Shown: positions 1-8,793, numbered from the stretch's first letter. The stretch: 64,000 nt of DNA from Antarcticimicrobium luteum (GCF_004358185.1 NZ_SMUV01000063.1:80612-144611), one strand, 5' to 3'. Made by a program: numbers and translations. The notes: a model not told the origin generated them from the letters alone.

Positions 1-3
1 TTT

Positions 4-31
4 CCGGGGCGCGGCGCGATCCGCGCCCCGG
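4..31. other. 11-bp perfect hairpin upstream of the ABC transporter genes
   Basis: Perfect inverted repeat with arms 4-14 and 21-31 and a 6-nt loop, with no T run on either side that would make it a terminator. It sits 20 bp before the ATPase start. Hairpins of this kind are common between a substrate-binding-protein gene and the ATPase and permease genes downstream, where they stabilise the upstream mRNA. I infer that the missing binding protein lies just left of the window. Confidence 0.55.
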
Positions 32-51
32 ATCTGATTTCGGAGACTGCA

Positions 52-819
52 ATGGACATCAGGCTGGAGGCGATCAGCCATTCCTACAAGGAATTTGAGG
101 TGTTGCGCGACATCACCCTCGACATTCCGGCGGGAAAGATCGTGTGTATCGTCGGCCCCTCGGGCTGCGGAAAATCCACGTTGCTAAGGCTGATCGGCGG
201 GCTTGAACGGCCCGGATCGGGCCGCATCCTTCAGGTTGGCGCACCGCCCGAGAACTGTCTCAATCCTCTGACCTACATATTCCAGGATTTCGCCCTGCTG
301 CCCTGGCGCAGCGTGCGCGGCAATATCTCGCTGGTGCTCGAGGATCACCGTATCCGGGGCGCTGAGGCGCAACGCATCATCGACGACGTGCTGGCGCGCA
401 CCAAGCTGACCGATTTCGCCGCCGCGCTGCCGAAACAGCTGTCCGGCGGCATGAAGCAGCGGGTGGCCATCGCCCGCGCGCTGGCAGTGAACCCCGCCGT
501 CATGCTGATGGACGAGCCGCTCTCGGCGCTGGACAGCCAGACGCGCGAGCTGTTGATGGACGATCTGGTCAGCCTGTGGACCCGCCAGCCGTTCACCGCG
601 GTCTATGTCACCCACAACCTGCACGAGGCGGTGCGGCTGGGCCATTCCATCGTCGTGCTGTCCCGCCGCCCGGGCCGAATCTGCGAGATCGTGCAGATCG
701 ACACCCCGCTGGAGGCGCGCCAGATGGGCGATCCCGACCTCGACATGAAACAGAAATACCTGTGGCAACTGATGCGCGACGAGGCCCGCGCGGCGGATGC
801 GGAGCTGCTCAATGTCTGA
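52..819 (+). CDS. ABC transporter ATP-binding protein, nitrate/sulfonate/taurine type
   Basis: Cytoplasmic ATPase (255 aa) of an importer of the SsuB/TauB/NrtD type, which powers uptake of small organic anions or amines. The Walker A motif GPSGCGKST is at residues 35-43, the Q-loop is near FQDFALLPW, the signature LSGGMKQR is at 130-137, and Walker B MLMDEP starts at 151. Length is normal for the family. The ATG has a CGGAG ribosome-binding site at 42-46. The gene overlaps the permease by 8 bp, so the two are translationally coupled. No substrate-binding protein is visible; it should lie to the left. The family assignment is firm. The substrate cannot be read from the ATPase, but the catabolic genes that follow suggest an amino or amine compound. 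Confidence 0.93.
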   Translation: MDIRLEAISHSYKEFEVLRDITLDIPAGKIVCIVGPSGCGKSTLLRLIGGLERPGSGRILQVGAPPENCLNPLTYIFQDFALLPWRSVRGNISLVLEDHRIRGAEAQRIIDDVLARTKLTDFAAALPKQLSGGMKQRVAIARALAVNPAVMLMDEPLSALDSQTRELLMDDLVSLWTRQPFTAVYVTHNLHEAVRLGHSIVVLSRRPGRICEIVQIDTPLEARQMGDPDLDMKQKYLWQLMRDEARAADAELLNV

Positions 820-1639
820 TGTCTCGCTGACTCCGCCGGCCGCCGGCGCCGCCCCGACCCGGACCATCGCCTTTCGCGGCGGCGGTTTTGCCCCCCGCTC
901 GCACCGCTGGATCGGCATGGCGGTCTTCGTGGTGCTGATCCTGATCGCCGAATGGGGCACGCGGACCGGCTGGATCACCGCCCTGACGCTGCCGCGCCCG
1001 TCGGATGTGCTGAAAACATTCGGCGAGCTTTACAGCTCGGGCCTGCTCTTAAAACATCTGGGTCCGTCGCTGTCGCGGCTTGCCGTGGGCGCGGCGCTGG
1101 GCGCCAGCGTGGGCGTCTGCGTTGGCATCCTGATCGGGCTCTTCTCCTACATCCGTTCGGGTCTCGTGCCGCTGGTCGCGGCGCTGTTCCCGATCCCCAA
1201 GATCGCGCTGCTGCCGCTGTTCGTGATCTGGTTCGGCATCGGCGAGGGATCGAAATACGCGCTGATCGCTTTTGGCACGTTTACCCCCACGGTGGTCGCC
1301 ACCTATGGTGCCGTGGACAACGTCGACCGCACGCTGATCCGCATGGGCCAAAGCTTCGGGCTGTCCTGGTTCTCGATCGTGCGCAAGATCGTGCTGCCGG
1401 GGGCGATGCCCGGCATTCTGTCGGGGCTGCGCATCAGCCTGGCGATCGCCATCATCCTGCTGGTCGCCGCCGAGATGCTGGGCGCCGAGTACGGCATCGG
1501 CGCCTATATCCTTCAGGCCGGCTCGCTCTATGATCTCGAGCGTCTGTTCGCCGGGGTGGTGATCCTGTCGCTGCTGGGGGTGCTGGTCAGTACCGTGATC
1601 GGCGCCATCGAACGCCGCGTGCTGGGGTGGAGAACATGA
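812..1639 (+). CDS. ABC transporter permease, SsuC/TauC type
   Basis: Inner-membrane permease (275 aa) that pairs with the preceding ATPase. After a short cytoplasmic N-terminus there are about six hydrophobic segments, with the binding-protein-dependent permease region in the second half. The sequence around SGLRISLAIAIILLVAAEM is the EAA-loop region that docks on the ATPase. I chose the ATG at 812, which overlaps the ATPase stop, over an in-frame ATG 15 bp earlier inside the ATPase gene. It overlaps the next gene by ATGA. Family members import nitrate, alkanesulfonates, taurine or pyrimidine precursors, so substrate prediction from sequence is weak. Confidence 0.92.
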   Translation: MSDVSLTPPAAGAAPTRTIAFRGGGFAPRSHRWIGMAVFVVLILIAEWGTRTGWITALTLPRPSDVLKTFGELYSSGLLLKHLGPSLSRLAVGAALGASVGVCVGILIGLFSYIRSGLVPLVAALFPIPKIALLPLFVIWFGIGEGSKYALIAFGTFTPTVVATYGAVDNVDRTLIRMGQSFGLSWFSIVRKIVLPGAMPGILSGLRISLAIAIILLVAAEMLGAEYGIGAYILQAGSLYDLERLFAGVVILSLLGVLVSTVIGAIERRVLGWRT

Positions 1640-2898
1640 GCATGGGCGATTACGACGTGATCGTCGCGGGCGGCGGCACCGCCGGCACCGCCGCCGCCAT
1701 CGCCAGCGCCCGCGCCGGGGCGAAGACCCTGCTGCTGGAGCGGCACGGCTGCCTGGGCGGCGCGGCGACGATGCGCAACGTGCTGACCTTCTGCGGGCTC
1801 TACACCCTGGGCGAGACGCCGCAGATGGCGGTGGGCGGCATCGGGGCCGAGGTGATCGCGCGGTTGCGCGCCCGTGGCGCGGTGACCCCGCCGCAGCGTT
1901 TTCGCGGCGTTTTCGCCGTGTTCGATCCCGAGGCGTTGAAGCGCGTCTTTGACGAGATGGCGACAGAGGCAGGGGTCGATCTGCGCTTTGGCGCCCTTGT
2001 CACCGGCGCGGCGCGTGACGGCGACCGGATGTCCGGGCTGACTGTTGCCGATCATGGCGGCTCGCACCAGGTTGCCGCGCGCGCCTTTGTCGATTGCACG
2101 GGCGAGGGCGACCTGGCCGCCCTTGGCGGTGCCGCCACCCGGTATGGCAACGACGGCGCGGTCAATCTCGGCACGCTGGGCACACGGTTCGGCGGCATCC
2201 CCGCGGGGGTCACCATCACCGCCGACCAGATCGCCGCGGCGGTGGCGGCGCAGGGGTTTGCCCCCGGCAGGGTGACCAAGGACCGCTGCGTCATCGTGCG
2301 GGTGCCGGTGTCGGGCGACATGGTGCTCTATCTCGCCTCGGCCGACTACGACCCGCGCGACGCCCTGTCGCTCAGCCGGGCCGAGGTCGACGCGCGGCGG
2401 CAGGCCTGGGCCTATCTCGACGCGATCCGCACCATTCCCGGCTGCGAAACCGCCTATCTCGCCTCGACCGGCCCGGAGATCGGCACGCGGGAGTCGCGGC
2501 ATCTGACCTGCCGCCACCATCTGACCTGGGACGAGATCGCCGCGCGCAAGGACTTCGACGACTGCATCGCGCTGGGTGCCTGGGGGGCGGAGTGGCATGA
2601 TCGCGCCGACTTCAAGAGCAGCTTCGACTACCCGCCGGGGAAGTCGGCCTATGAGATCCCGCTGGGCTGCCTGCACTCGGTCGATACCCCCAACCTGTTT
2701 TGCGCCGGGCGGCTGGCCGACGGCGACCGCAAGGCGGGGGCGGCGATCCGGGTGATGGGCACCGCCATGGCCACCGGCCAGGCCGCCGGCATCGCCGCCG
2801 CGCTCACGGCGCACGGTCGGTTCGCGCCGGAGGCTGTGCGCGACACCCTGCGCGCATCGGGCGCGCTGCTGGAGGTCGAGGCGTTGCAGCCGGCCTGA
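1636..2898 (+). CDS. FAD-dependent oxidoreductase
   Basis: Flavoprotein of 420 aa from the FAD_oxidored group (fumarate reductase/succinate dehydrogenase flavoprotein-like fold). The dinucleotide-binding motif VAGGGTAGTAAAIASARAG is at about residues 9-27, followed by LLLERHGCLGG, and a C-terminal FAD-binding stretch is near LFCAGRLADGDRKAGAAIRVMG. The start is the ATG overlapping the permease stop (ATGA), with GGTGGAG just upstream; a GTG 9 bp earlier is possible. Its place between the importer and the EutB/EutC-like enzymes suggests that it oxidises the imported compound or an early intermediate. The substrate is unknown. The protein does not look like EutA, which normally precedes eutB in hydroxyectoine clusters. 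Confidence 0.85.
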   Translation: MSMGDYDVIVAGGGTAGTAAAIASARAGAKTLLLERHGCLGGAATMRNVLTFCGLYTLGETPQMAVGGIGAEVIARLRARGAVTPPQRFRGVFAVFDPEALKRVFDEMATEAGVDLRFGALVTGAARDGDRMSGLTVADHGGSHQVAARAFVDCTGEGDLAALGGAATRYGNDGAVNLGTLGTRFGGIPAGVTITADQIAAAVAAQGFAPGRVTKDRCVIVRVPVSGDMVLYLASADYDPRDALSLSRAEVDARRQAWAYLDAIRTIPGCETAYLASTGPEIGTRESRHLTCRHHLTWDEIAARKDFDDCIALGAWGAEWHDRADFKSSFDYPPGKSAYEIPLGCLHSVDTPNLFCAGRLADGDRKAGAAIRVMGTAMATGQAAGIAAALTAHGRFAPEAVRDTLRASGALLEVEALQPA

Positions 2899-2899
2899 G

Positions 2900-2922
2900 G
2901 CCCCCTTGACAGCAGGGGGGGC
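2900..2922. other. Hairpin in the oxidoreductase-eutB-like spacer
   Basis: A G-rich/C-rich inverted repeat with a short loop lies directly after the oxidoreductase stop, in the 97-bp spacer before the dehydratase gene. There is no T run, so it is more likely an mRNA-processing or partial attenuation structure than a true terminator. Confidence 0.4.
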
Positions 2923-2995
2923 AAATCGGTGTTCTGCGCAGGCGGGCCCTCCGGGCGCGGACACCGGACCACCCACCAGCAACAAGGCGGACGCG

Positions 2996-4003
2996 ATGCC
3001 TCTCACCCTTTCCGACATCCTCGCCGCCCGGCAGGTCATTCACGGCGTGGCCGATGCCACGCCTTTCGTGCCGTCGCCCTTCATGACGGCGCAGGCCGGG
3101 CAGGAGGTTCTGCTCAAGCTGGAGAACATGCAGCCGATCGGCGCCTTCAAGCTGCGCGGCGCGATGAACGCGGTGATGGCGCTGCCCGGGGACGCCCCCG
3201 GCGTGACCTGCTGTTCCACCGGCAATCACGGGCGCGGCGTGGCCTATGCGGCGGCGCGGCGCGGGCTGCGGGCGGTGATCTGCATGTCGGCGCTGGTGCC
3301 GCAGGCCAAGGTCGACGGCATCCGCGCGCTGGGGGCCGAGGTGCGGATCTGCGGCACCAGCCAGGACGAGGCGCAGCAAGAGTGCCTGCGGCTGGTGGCG
3401 GCGGAGGGGCTGGTCGAGATTTCCCCGTTCGACGACGCCCGCGTGATCGCCGGGCAGGGCACCATCGGGCTTGAGATGATGGCGGCGCGGCCCGATCTGG
3501 ACATGATCCTGGTGCCGCTGTCGGGCGGCGGGCTGGCCGCCGGGGTGGCGTTGGCGGCGAAATCGGTGAACCCGGGCGTCCGGGTGATCGGCATCACCAT
3601 GGACCGGGGCGCCGCGATGCACCTGTCGCTGGCCGCCGGCCACCCGGTCGAGGTCGATGAGGTGCCCAGCCTCGCCGACAGTCTGGGCGGCGGTATCGGC
3701 CTGGAGAACCGGCTCAGCTTTGCGCTCTGCCGCGCGCATCTCGACGGCACCGTTCTGGTGAGCGAGGAGGAGATCCGCGACGCCATGCAGGTGCTGTTCT
3801 ACGAGGACAGGATCGTTGCCGAGGGGGGCAGTGTCGTGGGCCAGGCGGCGATGCTGGCGGGCAAGCTGCCGGCGCCAAAGGGGCCGGTCGGCACCATCGT
3901 CACCGGGCGCAACCTGGACATGGCCCTGTTCCACCGGCTGATGGCGGGCGAAGACGTGACGCTGGGCGATCTGGTGCTGAAGGGGAAACGCTATGGCGCA
4001 TGA
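2996..4003 (+). CDS. eutB: EutB-like PLP-dependent hydroxyamino-acid dehydratase
   Basis: Fold-type II PLP enzyme (335 aa) of the threonine/serine dehydratase family, most like the hydroxyectoine-utilisation protein EutB and the beta-hydroxyaspartate dehydratase BhcB. The PLP lysine is K52 in GAFKLRG, the substrate-binding loop is STGNHGRG, and the phosphate-binding glycine loop is PLSGGGLAAG. There is no ACT domain. I chose the ATG at 2996 because the longer frame back to 2906 adds an unlikely low-complexity leader. The gene overlaps the EutC-like gene by 11 bp. Family knowledge: such enzymes remove water from a beta-hydroxy amino acid to give an imino acid, which an EutC/BhcD-type reductase converts to the amino acid. 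The neighbour fits that two-step scheme. The exact substrate is inferred. Confidence 0.75.
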   Translation: MPLTLSDILAARQVIHGVADATPFVPSPFMTAQAGQEVLLKLENMQPIGAFKLRGAMNAVMALPGDAPGVTCCSTGNHGRGVAYAAARRGLRAVICMSALVPQAKVDGIRALGAEVRICGTSQDEAQQECLRLVAAEGLVEISPFDDARVIAGQGTIGLEMMAARPDLDMILVPLSGGGLAAGVALAAKSVNPGVRVIGITMDRGAAMHLSLAAGHPVEVDEVPSLADSLGGGIGLENRLSFALCRAHLDGTVLVSEEEIRDAMQVLFYEDRIVAEGGSVVGQAAMLAGKLPAPKGPVGTIVTGRNLDMALFHRLMAGEDVTLGDLVLKGKRYGA

Positions 4004-4979
4004 TATCCGTATCGTCACCGAGACCGAGCTGCGCGGCGCGGTCCGGCTGGACCTGACCGCCGTCAACGTGATCGAGCGCGCCTTTGCCGCGCTGGCCTCG
4101 GGGCGCGTGGTGATGCCGCCGATCCTGTCGATGGAGCTGGCCGAGGCGAATGGCGAGGTGGACGTCAAGACCGCCTATATCCCCGGTTTCGACGGCTTCG
4201 CGATCAAGGTCAGCCCGGGGTTCTTCGACAACCCGAAACTCGGCCTGCCCAGCCTCAACGGGCTGATGATCCTGTTCTCGGCGAAAACCGGGCTGGTGCA
4301 GGCGGTGTTCCTCGACAACGGCTATCTGACCGACATCCGCACCGCCGCCGCCGGGGCGGTCGCCGCGCGTCATCTCGCCCCCGAGGTCGTCGAGACGGCG
4401 GGGGTGATCGGCACCGGGGTGCAGGCGCGGCTGCAGATGCAGGCGGCGCATCTGGTGCGCCCGTTCAAACGGGTCTTGGTGCATGGCCGCGATGCGGAAA
4501 AGGCGGCGGCCTGCGCCGGGGATCTGGCGCGCAGCCTGGGCATTCCCGCCGAGGTCGCCCCGGACGCCGCCGGGATGGTGGCGCAAAGCCAGCTTGTCGT
4601 GACCACCACGCCGGCGCGAGAGCCGGTGCTGATGGCCGACTGGCTGCATCCCGGGCTGCATGTCACCGCCATGGGGTCCGACCAGATCGGCAAGACCGAG
4701 ATCGAGCCCGAAGCGCTGGTACGGGCCGACGCCTATGTCTGCGACCGGGTCAGCCAGTGCGAGGTTTCGGGCGAGCTGGAGGCGGCACTGGCCGCCGGCC
4801 TCTGGACCCGCGGCACGCCCGCCGAACTGGGCGAGGTGATCGCGGGCAAAAGGTCCGGGCGGCAGGCGCCGGAGGATATCACCATCGCCGATCTGACCGG
4901 CACCGGGGCGCAGGACACCGCCATCGCCAGCCACGTGATGCAGACCATCGGTGATATGGGCACGCTGATCCGCGCCTGA
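3993..4979 (+). CDS. eutC: EutC-like ornithine cyclodeaminase/iminosuccinate reductase family protein
   Basis: Protein of 328 aa from the ornithine cyclodeaminase/mu-crystallin family. The N-terminal half forms the dimer and substrate region, and the Rossmann segment contains VIGTGVQARLQMQAAHLV after the conserved DIRTAAAGAVAARHL. Family members include cyclodeaminases, ketimine reductases and BhcD, which reduces iminosuccinate to aspartate with NAD(P)H. Pairing with an EutB-like dehydratase, as in eutBC and bhcBD, favours an imino-acid reductase over a true cyclodeaminase. The ATG at 3993 follows AAGGGGA and overlaps the upstream stop. EutC is the best-matching named family; the activity is inferred from context. 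Confidence 0.72.
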   Translation: MAHDIRIVTETELRGAVRLDLTAVNVIERAFAALASGRVVMPPILSMELAEANGEVDVKTAYIPGFDGFAIKVSPGFFDNPKLGLPSLNGLMILFSAKTGLVQAVFLDNGYLTDIRTAAAGAVAARHLAPEVVETAGVIGTGVQARLQMQAAHLVRPFKRVLVHGRDAEKAAACAGDLARSLGIPAEVAPDAAGMVAQSQLVVTTTPAREPVLMADWLHPGLHVTAMGSDQIGKTEIEPEALVRADAYVCDRVSQCEVSGELEAALAAGLWTRGTPAELGEVIAGKRSGRQAPEDITIADLTGTGAQDTAIASHVMQTIGDMGTLIRA

Positions 4980-5082
4980 TACAAGGCGCGGAGGAGATGT
5001 TTTGTCTCCCCGCCCGCATTCTGATAGGGGCGGGGGGCCCCGGGTCCGGGGCGCGGCGATCCCTTCGGAGAGGCGAGGCGAC

Positions 5083-5568
5083 ATGACACGACCCGACGCG
5101 CGCGACATCGAGATCCTCAAGGTGCTGTCCGAACAGGGGCGCATCACCAAGGCGGCGCTGGCCGACCGCGTCGGCCTGTCGCCAACGCCCTGCTGGAACC
5201 GGCAGAAGAAAATGGAGAAATCCGGTTTAATCGAAAGCTACAACGCGAGGATAGATCTGAAAAAACTGGCGCCGCATGTCACCGTCTTCGTGGCTGCGGA
5301 ACTTTCCGATCATACCGCCGCCAGTTTCCGGGCCTTCGAGGCATCGGTGGCCGGATATGACGAGGTGGTCGGCTGCTGGGCGCTGGGCGGCGGCTATGAC
5401 TACCTGCTCCAGATCGTCACCCGCGACATCAACGCCTATCAGCGCCTGATCGACGAGATGCTCGAGGCGCGGATCGGGCTGGCGCGGTACTTCACCTATG
5501 TGGTGACCAAACCGGTGAAGTCGGGCGGCATGCCGCCGCTCGATCTGCTGATGCGCGAAGAGGAATAG
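5083..5568 (+). CDS. Lrp/AsnC family transcriptional regulator
   Basis: DNA-binding regulator of 161 aa. The N-terminal winged HTH (residues about 5-60, DARDIEILKVLSEQGRITKAALADRVGLS) is followed by a RAM/AsnC ligand-binding domain ending near YVVTKPVKSG. The start at 5083 lies just after GGAGAGGCGAGG and gives a standard Lrp N-terminus; the frame open from 5002 adds a non-conserved leader. Ectoine and hydroxyectoine clusters carry an AsnC gene (asnC/doeX) directly before ssd and atf, and the same order is seen here. The likely effector is an amino acid or diamino acid made by the pathway. Confidence 0.88.
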   Translation: MTRPDARDIEILKVLSEQGRITKAALADRVGLSPTPCWNRQKKMEKSGLIESYNARIDLKKLAPHVTVFVAAELSDHTAASFRAFEASVAGYDEVVGCWALGGGYDYLLQIVTRDINAYQRLIDEMLEARIGLARYFTYVVTKPVKSGGMPPLDLLMREEE

Positions 5569-5677
5569 TCTCTTCCGGGCGCGCGCGGAGAGGAATCGTC
5601 TGCCCCCGGCGCCATATTCGGTCTCGATCATTTGCTTGCCCATGCCATCGTTCCCGGGAAACAAGGGAGTCACTGGC

Positions 5678-7153
5678 ATGTCCGACACGGCAATCTCCGC
5701 GCGCAGGGACATTACCGACAAACGTCTGCTGCGCAGCTTTTCCTATATCGGCGGCAAATGGTGCGCCGCCGCCTCCGGCGAGACCTTTGCCGTCACCGAC
5801 CCGGCCAGCGGCGATTTCCTTGCCGACGTGGCCAGCCTGTCGGCCGAGGAGAGCGCCGGCGCGGTCGAGGCCGCACAGGCCGCCTTTGCCGAATGGTCCG
5901 GCCTGCTGCCGCAGCAGCGCTCCGAGATCCTGCGCCGCTGGTTCGACCTGATGATCGCGCACAAGGAGGATCTGGCCCGCATCATGGTGTTGGAGCAGGG
6001 CAAACCGCTGTCCGAGGCGCGGGGCGAGATCGACTATGCCGCCGCCTTCGTCGAGTATTACGCCGAAGAGAGCAAACGCCCGAATATCGAAGGCGTGACC
6101 AGCCATTTGCCCGACGCCGAGGTCGAACTGTGGCTGGAGCCGATGGGCGTCGTCGCGCTGATCACACCGTGGAACTTTCCCGCCGCCATGCTCACCCGCA
6201 AGGCCGCCGCGGCGCTGGCCGCGGGCTGCACCGTGGTGGCGCATCCGGCCTCGGAAACGCCGTTGTCGGCGATCGCGCTGGCCGAACTGGCGGAACGCGC
6301 GGGGATGCCTGCGGGCGTGTTCAACATCGTGACCGGGCGCGCCAGCACGGTGGTACCGCCCTGGACCTCCAGCGCGCGTGTGCGGGCGCTCTCCTTCACC
6401 GGCTCGACCGAGGTCGGGCGCATCCTCTACCGTGACTCGGCCGCGACCATCAAGAAACTGGTGCTGGAACTGGGCGGCCACGCCCCGGTGATCGTGTTCA
6501 AGGGCGCCGATCTCGACGAGGCGGTGGCCGAGACCATCAAGGCGAAATTCGCCACCTCGGGTCAGGACTGCCTGGGCGCAAACCGCATCTATGTCGAACG
6601 TCCGATTTACGCCGAATTCTGTGCGAAATTCACCGAAGCCACCCGTGCCCTGACCCTTGGGCGGGGCATGGACGACCCCGACATCGGCCCGCTGATGAAT
6701 GAAAATGCGGTGATGAAGCAGGAGGCCCATGTGGCCGACGCGCTGGAAAAGGGCGCAACGCTCGCCTGCGGCGGCAAACGCCATGCGCTGGGGCCGCTGT
6801 TCTACGAGCCCACCGTGCTGGCCGACGTGCCCGACAACGCCGCAATCATGCGCGAAGAGACCTTTGGCCCGGTCGCCCCCATCACGCCCTTCGACAGCGA
6901 GGAGGAGGTGATCGCGCGCGCCAATGACACCGAATACGGTCTGGTCGCCTATGTCCATTCGATGGACCCGCGCCGGATCTATCGGGTCAGCCGGGCGCTG
7001 CAATACGGCATGGTGGCGGTGAACCGCACCAAGGTCACCGGCGCGCCGATCCCGTTCGGCGGCACCAAGCAATCGGGGCTGGGCCGCGAGGGGGCGCGGT
7101 TGGGCATGCAGGAATTCATGGAGATCAAATACGTCTGCCGCGACTGGGCCTGA
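5678..7153 (+). CDS. ssd: NAD(P)+-dependent succinate/aspartate-semialdehyde dehydrogenase family
   Basis: Aldehyde dehydrogenase of 491 aa. The cofactor-binding residues include ITPWNFPAA at about 162-170 and FTGSTEVG at 240-247. The general base is E264 in LELGG and the catalytic cysteine is C298 in SGQDCLG. Length and motifs match the GabD/SSADH branch. The ATG at 5678 has AAGGGAG 7 bp upstream; the frame is open back to 5636, but that extension is not conserved. In ectoine catabolism the equivalent gene (ssd/doeC) oxidises aspartate semialdehyde to aspartate after transamination of diaminobutyrate. The neighbouring aminotransferase supports an amino-aldehyde substrate here; succinate semialdehyde is the main alternative. 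Confidence 0.85.
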   Translation: MSDTAISARRDITDKRLLRSFSYIGGKWCAAASGETFAVTDPASGDFLADVASLSAEESAGAVEAAQAAFAEWSGLLPQQRSEILRRWFDLMIAHKEDLARIMVLEQGKPLSEARGEIDYAAAFVEYYAEESKRPNIEGVTSHLPDAEVELWLEPMGVVALITPWNFPAAMLTRKAAAALAAGCTVVAHPASETPLSAIALAELAERAGMPAGVFNIVTGRASTVVPPWTSSARVRALSFTGSTEVGRILYRDSAATIKKLVLELGGHAPVIVFKGADLDEAVAETIKAKFATSGQDCLGANRIYVERPIYAEFCAKFTEATRALTLGRGMDDPDIGPLMNENAVMKQEAHVADALEKGATLACGGKRHALGPLFYEPTVLADVPDNAAIMREETFGPVAPITPFDSEEEVIARANDTEYGLVAYVHSMDPRRIYRVSRALQYGMVAVNRTKVTGAPIPFGGTKQSGLGREGARLGMQEFMEIKYVCRDWA

Positions 7154-7189
7154 GCCGGCGGTGCGCTGAAACAGAAGAAAGGGAAAGAC

Positions 7190-8560
7190 ATGCTGAAAAA
7201 CGATCAACTGGAACAGTGGGACCGCGAGAACTTCTTTCACCCCTCGACCCATCTGGCCGAATTTGCCCGGGGCAACGTGGCCCAGCGGGTGATCACCGGC
7301 GGCTCCGGCTGCCATATCGAGGATCGGGACGGCAACCGGCTGCTGGATGCCTTTGCCGGTCTCTATTGCGTCAACGTCGGCTACGGCCGGCAGGAGATCG
7401 CCGAGGCCATCGCGGCGCAGGCCCGCGAGTTGGCCTATTACCACGCCTATGTCGGCCATGGCACCGAGGCCAGCATCACCCTGGCCAAGATGGTGCTGGA
7501 CCGCGCCCCCGATAACATGAGCAAGGTCTATTTCGGCCAGTCCGGCTCGGACGCGAACGAGACCAACATCAAGCTGGTCTGGTACTACAACAACATCCTC
7601 GGGCGGCCCGAGAAGAAAAAGATCATCAGCCGCTGGCGCGGCTATCACGGCTCGGGGCTGATGACCGGCTCGCTGACCGGGCTGGAGCTGTTCCACAAGA
7701 AATTCGACCTGCCGCTGAGTCAGGTGATCCACACCGAGGCGCCCTATTATTTCCGCCGTGACAACCTCGATCAGACCGAGGCGCAGTTCACCGCCCATTG
7801 CGTGGCCGAGCTTGAGGCGCTGATCGAACGCGAGGGCGCCGACACCATCGCCGCCTTTATCGGCGAGCCGGCGCTGGGCACCGGCGGGCTGGTGCCGCCG
7901 CCCGAGGGCTACTGGCCGGCGATCCAGGCGGTGCTGGACAAACACGACATCCTGCTGATCGCCGACGAGGTGGTGACCGGCTTTGGCCGCCTGGGCAGCA
8001 TGTTCGGGTCGGACCACTACGGCATCCGCCCCGACATCATCACCATCGCCAAGGGGCTGACCAGCGCCTATGCGCCGCTGTCCGGCTCGATCGTGTCGGA
8101 CAAGGTCTGGAAGGTGCTGGAGGACGGGACCGATGAATACGGGCCCATCGGCCATGGCTGGACCTATTCGGCGCATCCCATCGGGGCGGCGGCCGGGGTG
8201 GCCAACCTCAAGCTGATCGACGAGCTGAACCTGATTCGGAACGCGGGCGAGACCGGCGCCTATCTCAAGCGGGTGCTGACCGACGCGCTGGGCGATCACG
8301 CCCATGTGGGCGAGATCCGCGGCGAGGGGCTGCTCTGCGCGGTGGAGTTCGTCAAGGACCGGGGCAGCCGCAGCTTCTTTGAGGCCGGCGACAAGGTCGG
8401 CCCGACCGTGGCCGCCAAGCTGCTGGACGAGGGGGTGATCGGCCGCGCCATGCCGCAGGGCGATATCATCGGCTTCGCGCCGCCGTTCTGCCTGACCCGC
8501 GCGGAGGCCGACGAGATCGCCGGCAAGCTGATCAAGGCGGTGGCCGCTGCCGGGCTATAG
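7190..8560 (+). CDS. Class III PLP-dependent aminotransferase
   Basis: Omega-type transaminase of 456 aa (fold type I, class III). Key features are the PLP phosphate-binding [10 protein letters not shown] at about 116-125, the PLP-interacting aspartate D259 in [12 protein letters not shown], and the Schiff-base lysine K288 in [12 protein letters not shown]. Homologues use diamines, beta-alanine, taurine or 2,4-diaminobutyrate with pyruvate or 2-oxoglutarate. The gene follows ssd by 36 bp and is the last of the island, the position atf/doeD holds in hydroxyectoine clusters. I infer that it produces the aldehyde consumed by the preceding dehydrogenase. Confidence 0.85.
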   Translation: MLKNDQLEQWDRENFFHPSTHLAEFARGNVAQRVITGGSGCHIEDRDGNRLLDAFAGLYCVNVGYGRQEIAEAIAAQARELAYYHAYVGHGTEASITLAKMVLDRAPDNMSKVYFGQSGSDANETNIKLVWYYNNILGRPEKKKIISRWRGYHGSGLMTGSLTGLELFHKKFDLPLSQVIHTEAPYYFRRDNLDQTEAQFTAHCVAELEALIEREGADTIAAFIGEPALGTGGLVPPPEGYWPAIQAVLDKHDILLIADEVVTGFGRLGSMFGSDHYGIRPDIITIAKGLTSAYAPLSGSIVSDKVWKVLEDGTDEYGPIGHGWTYSAHPIGAAAGVANLKLIDELNLIRNAGETGAYLKRVLTDALGDHAHVGEIRGEGLLCAVEFVKDRGSRSFFEAGDKVGPTVAAKLLDEGVIGRAMPQGDIIGFAPPFCLTRAEADEIAGKLIKAVAAAGL

Positions 8561-8793
8561 GCCAAAGGGATCGCGCCGCATCGCGGCGCGGTCCGGTTCC
8601 GCGACCGGCGGGGGGCTGTCTTTCTGATCAGAAATCCCCGCCAGTTGCCTGGAGATGCTGGGTTTTTCCATTTATCCACAGGGCTGTTCGTGGTTTCGCG
8701 CCAAAGCTGAAATCAACCTTTGTCGTTTCCGCCAAAATCCTGCAGAATAAATAAAAAGCAATTTTTCGGTTGTCGGGCCAGGGGGCCGGTGAA
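8561..8793. promoter_or_regulatory. Intergenic region with hairpin, 14-bp palindrome and a DnaA-box match
   Basis: No gene is seen. A GC-rich hairpin with 8-bp arms at about 8572-8590 may end the upstream operon but lacks a T run. A perfect 14-bp palindrome (TTTCTGATCAGAAA) lies at 8621-8634. A sequence identical to the DnaA consensus TTATCCACA lies at 8672-8680. An A/T-rich stretch at about 8742-8768 leads into the lipoprotein gene and probably holds its promoter. Confidence 0.5.

Noticed and set aside
5492..8305. Long open frame of 937 codons on the minus strand
   Set aside because: It lies antisense to the aldehyde dehydrogenase and aminotransferase genes, which have clear motifs. Low-complexity, Arg/His-rich translation is typical of the antisense of high-G+C genes.
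1..8560. Calling the island an ectoine/hydroxyectoine degradation operon
   Set aside because: EutD, EutE, EutA and an ectoine transporter are not present in the window; only the downstream steps match.
8672..8680. Replication origin at the DnaA-box match
   Set aside because: It is a single site, without dnaA, parAB, hemE or a cluster of boxes nearby.
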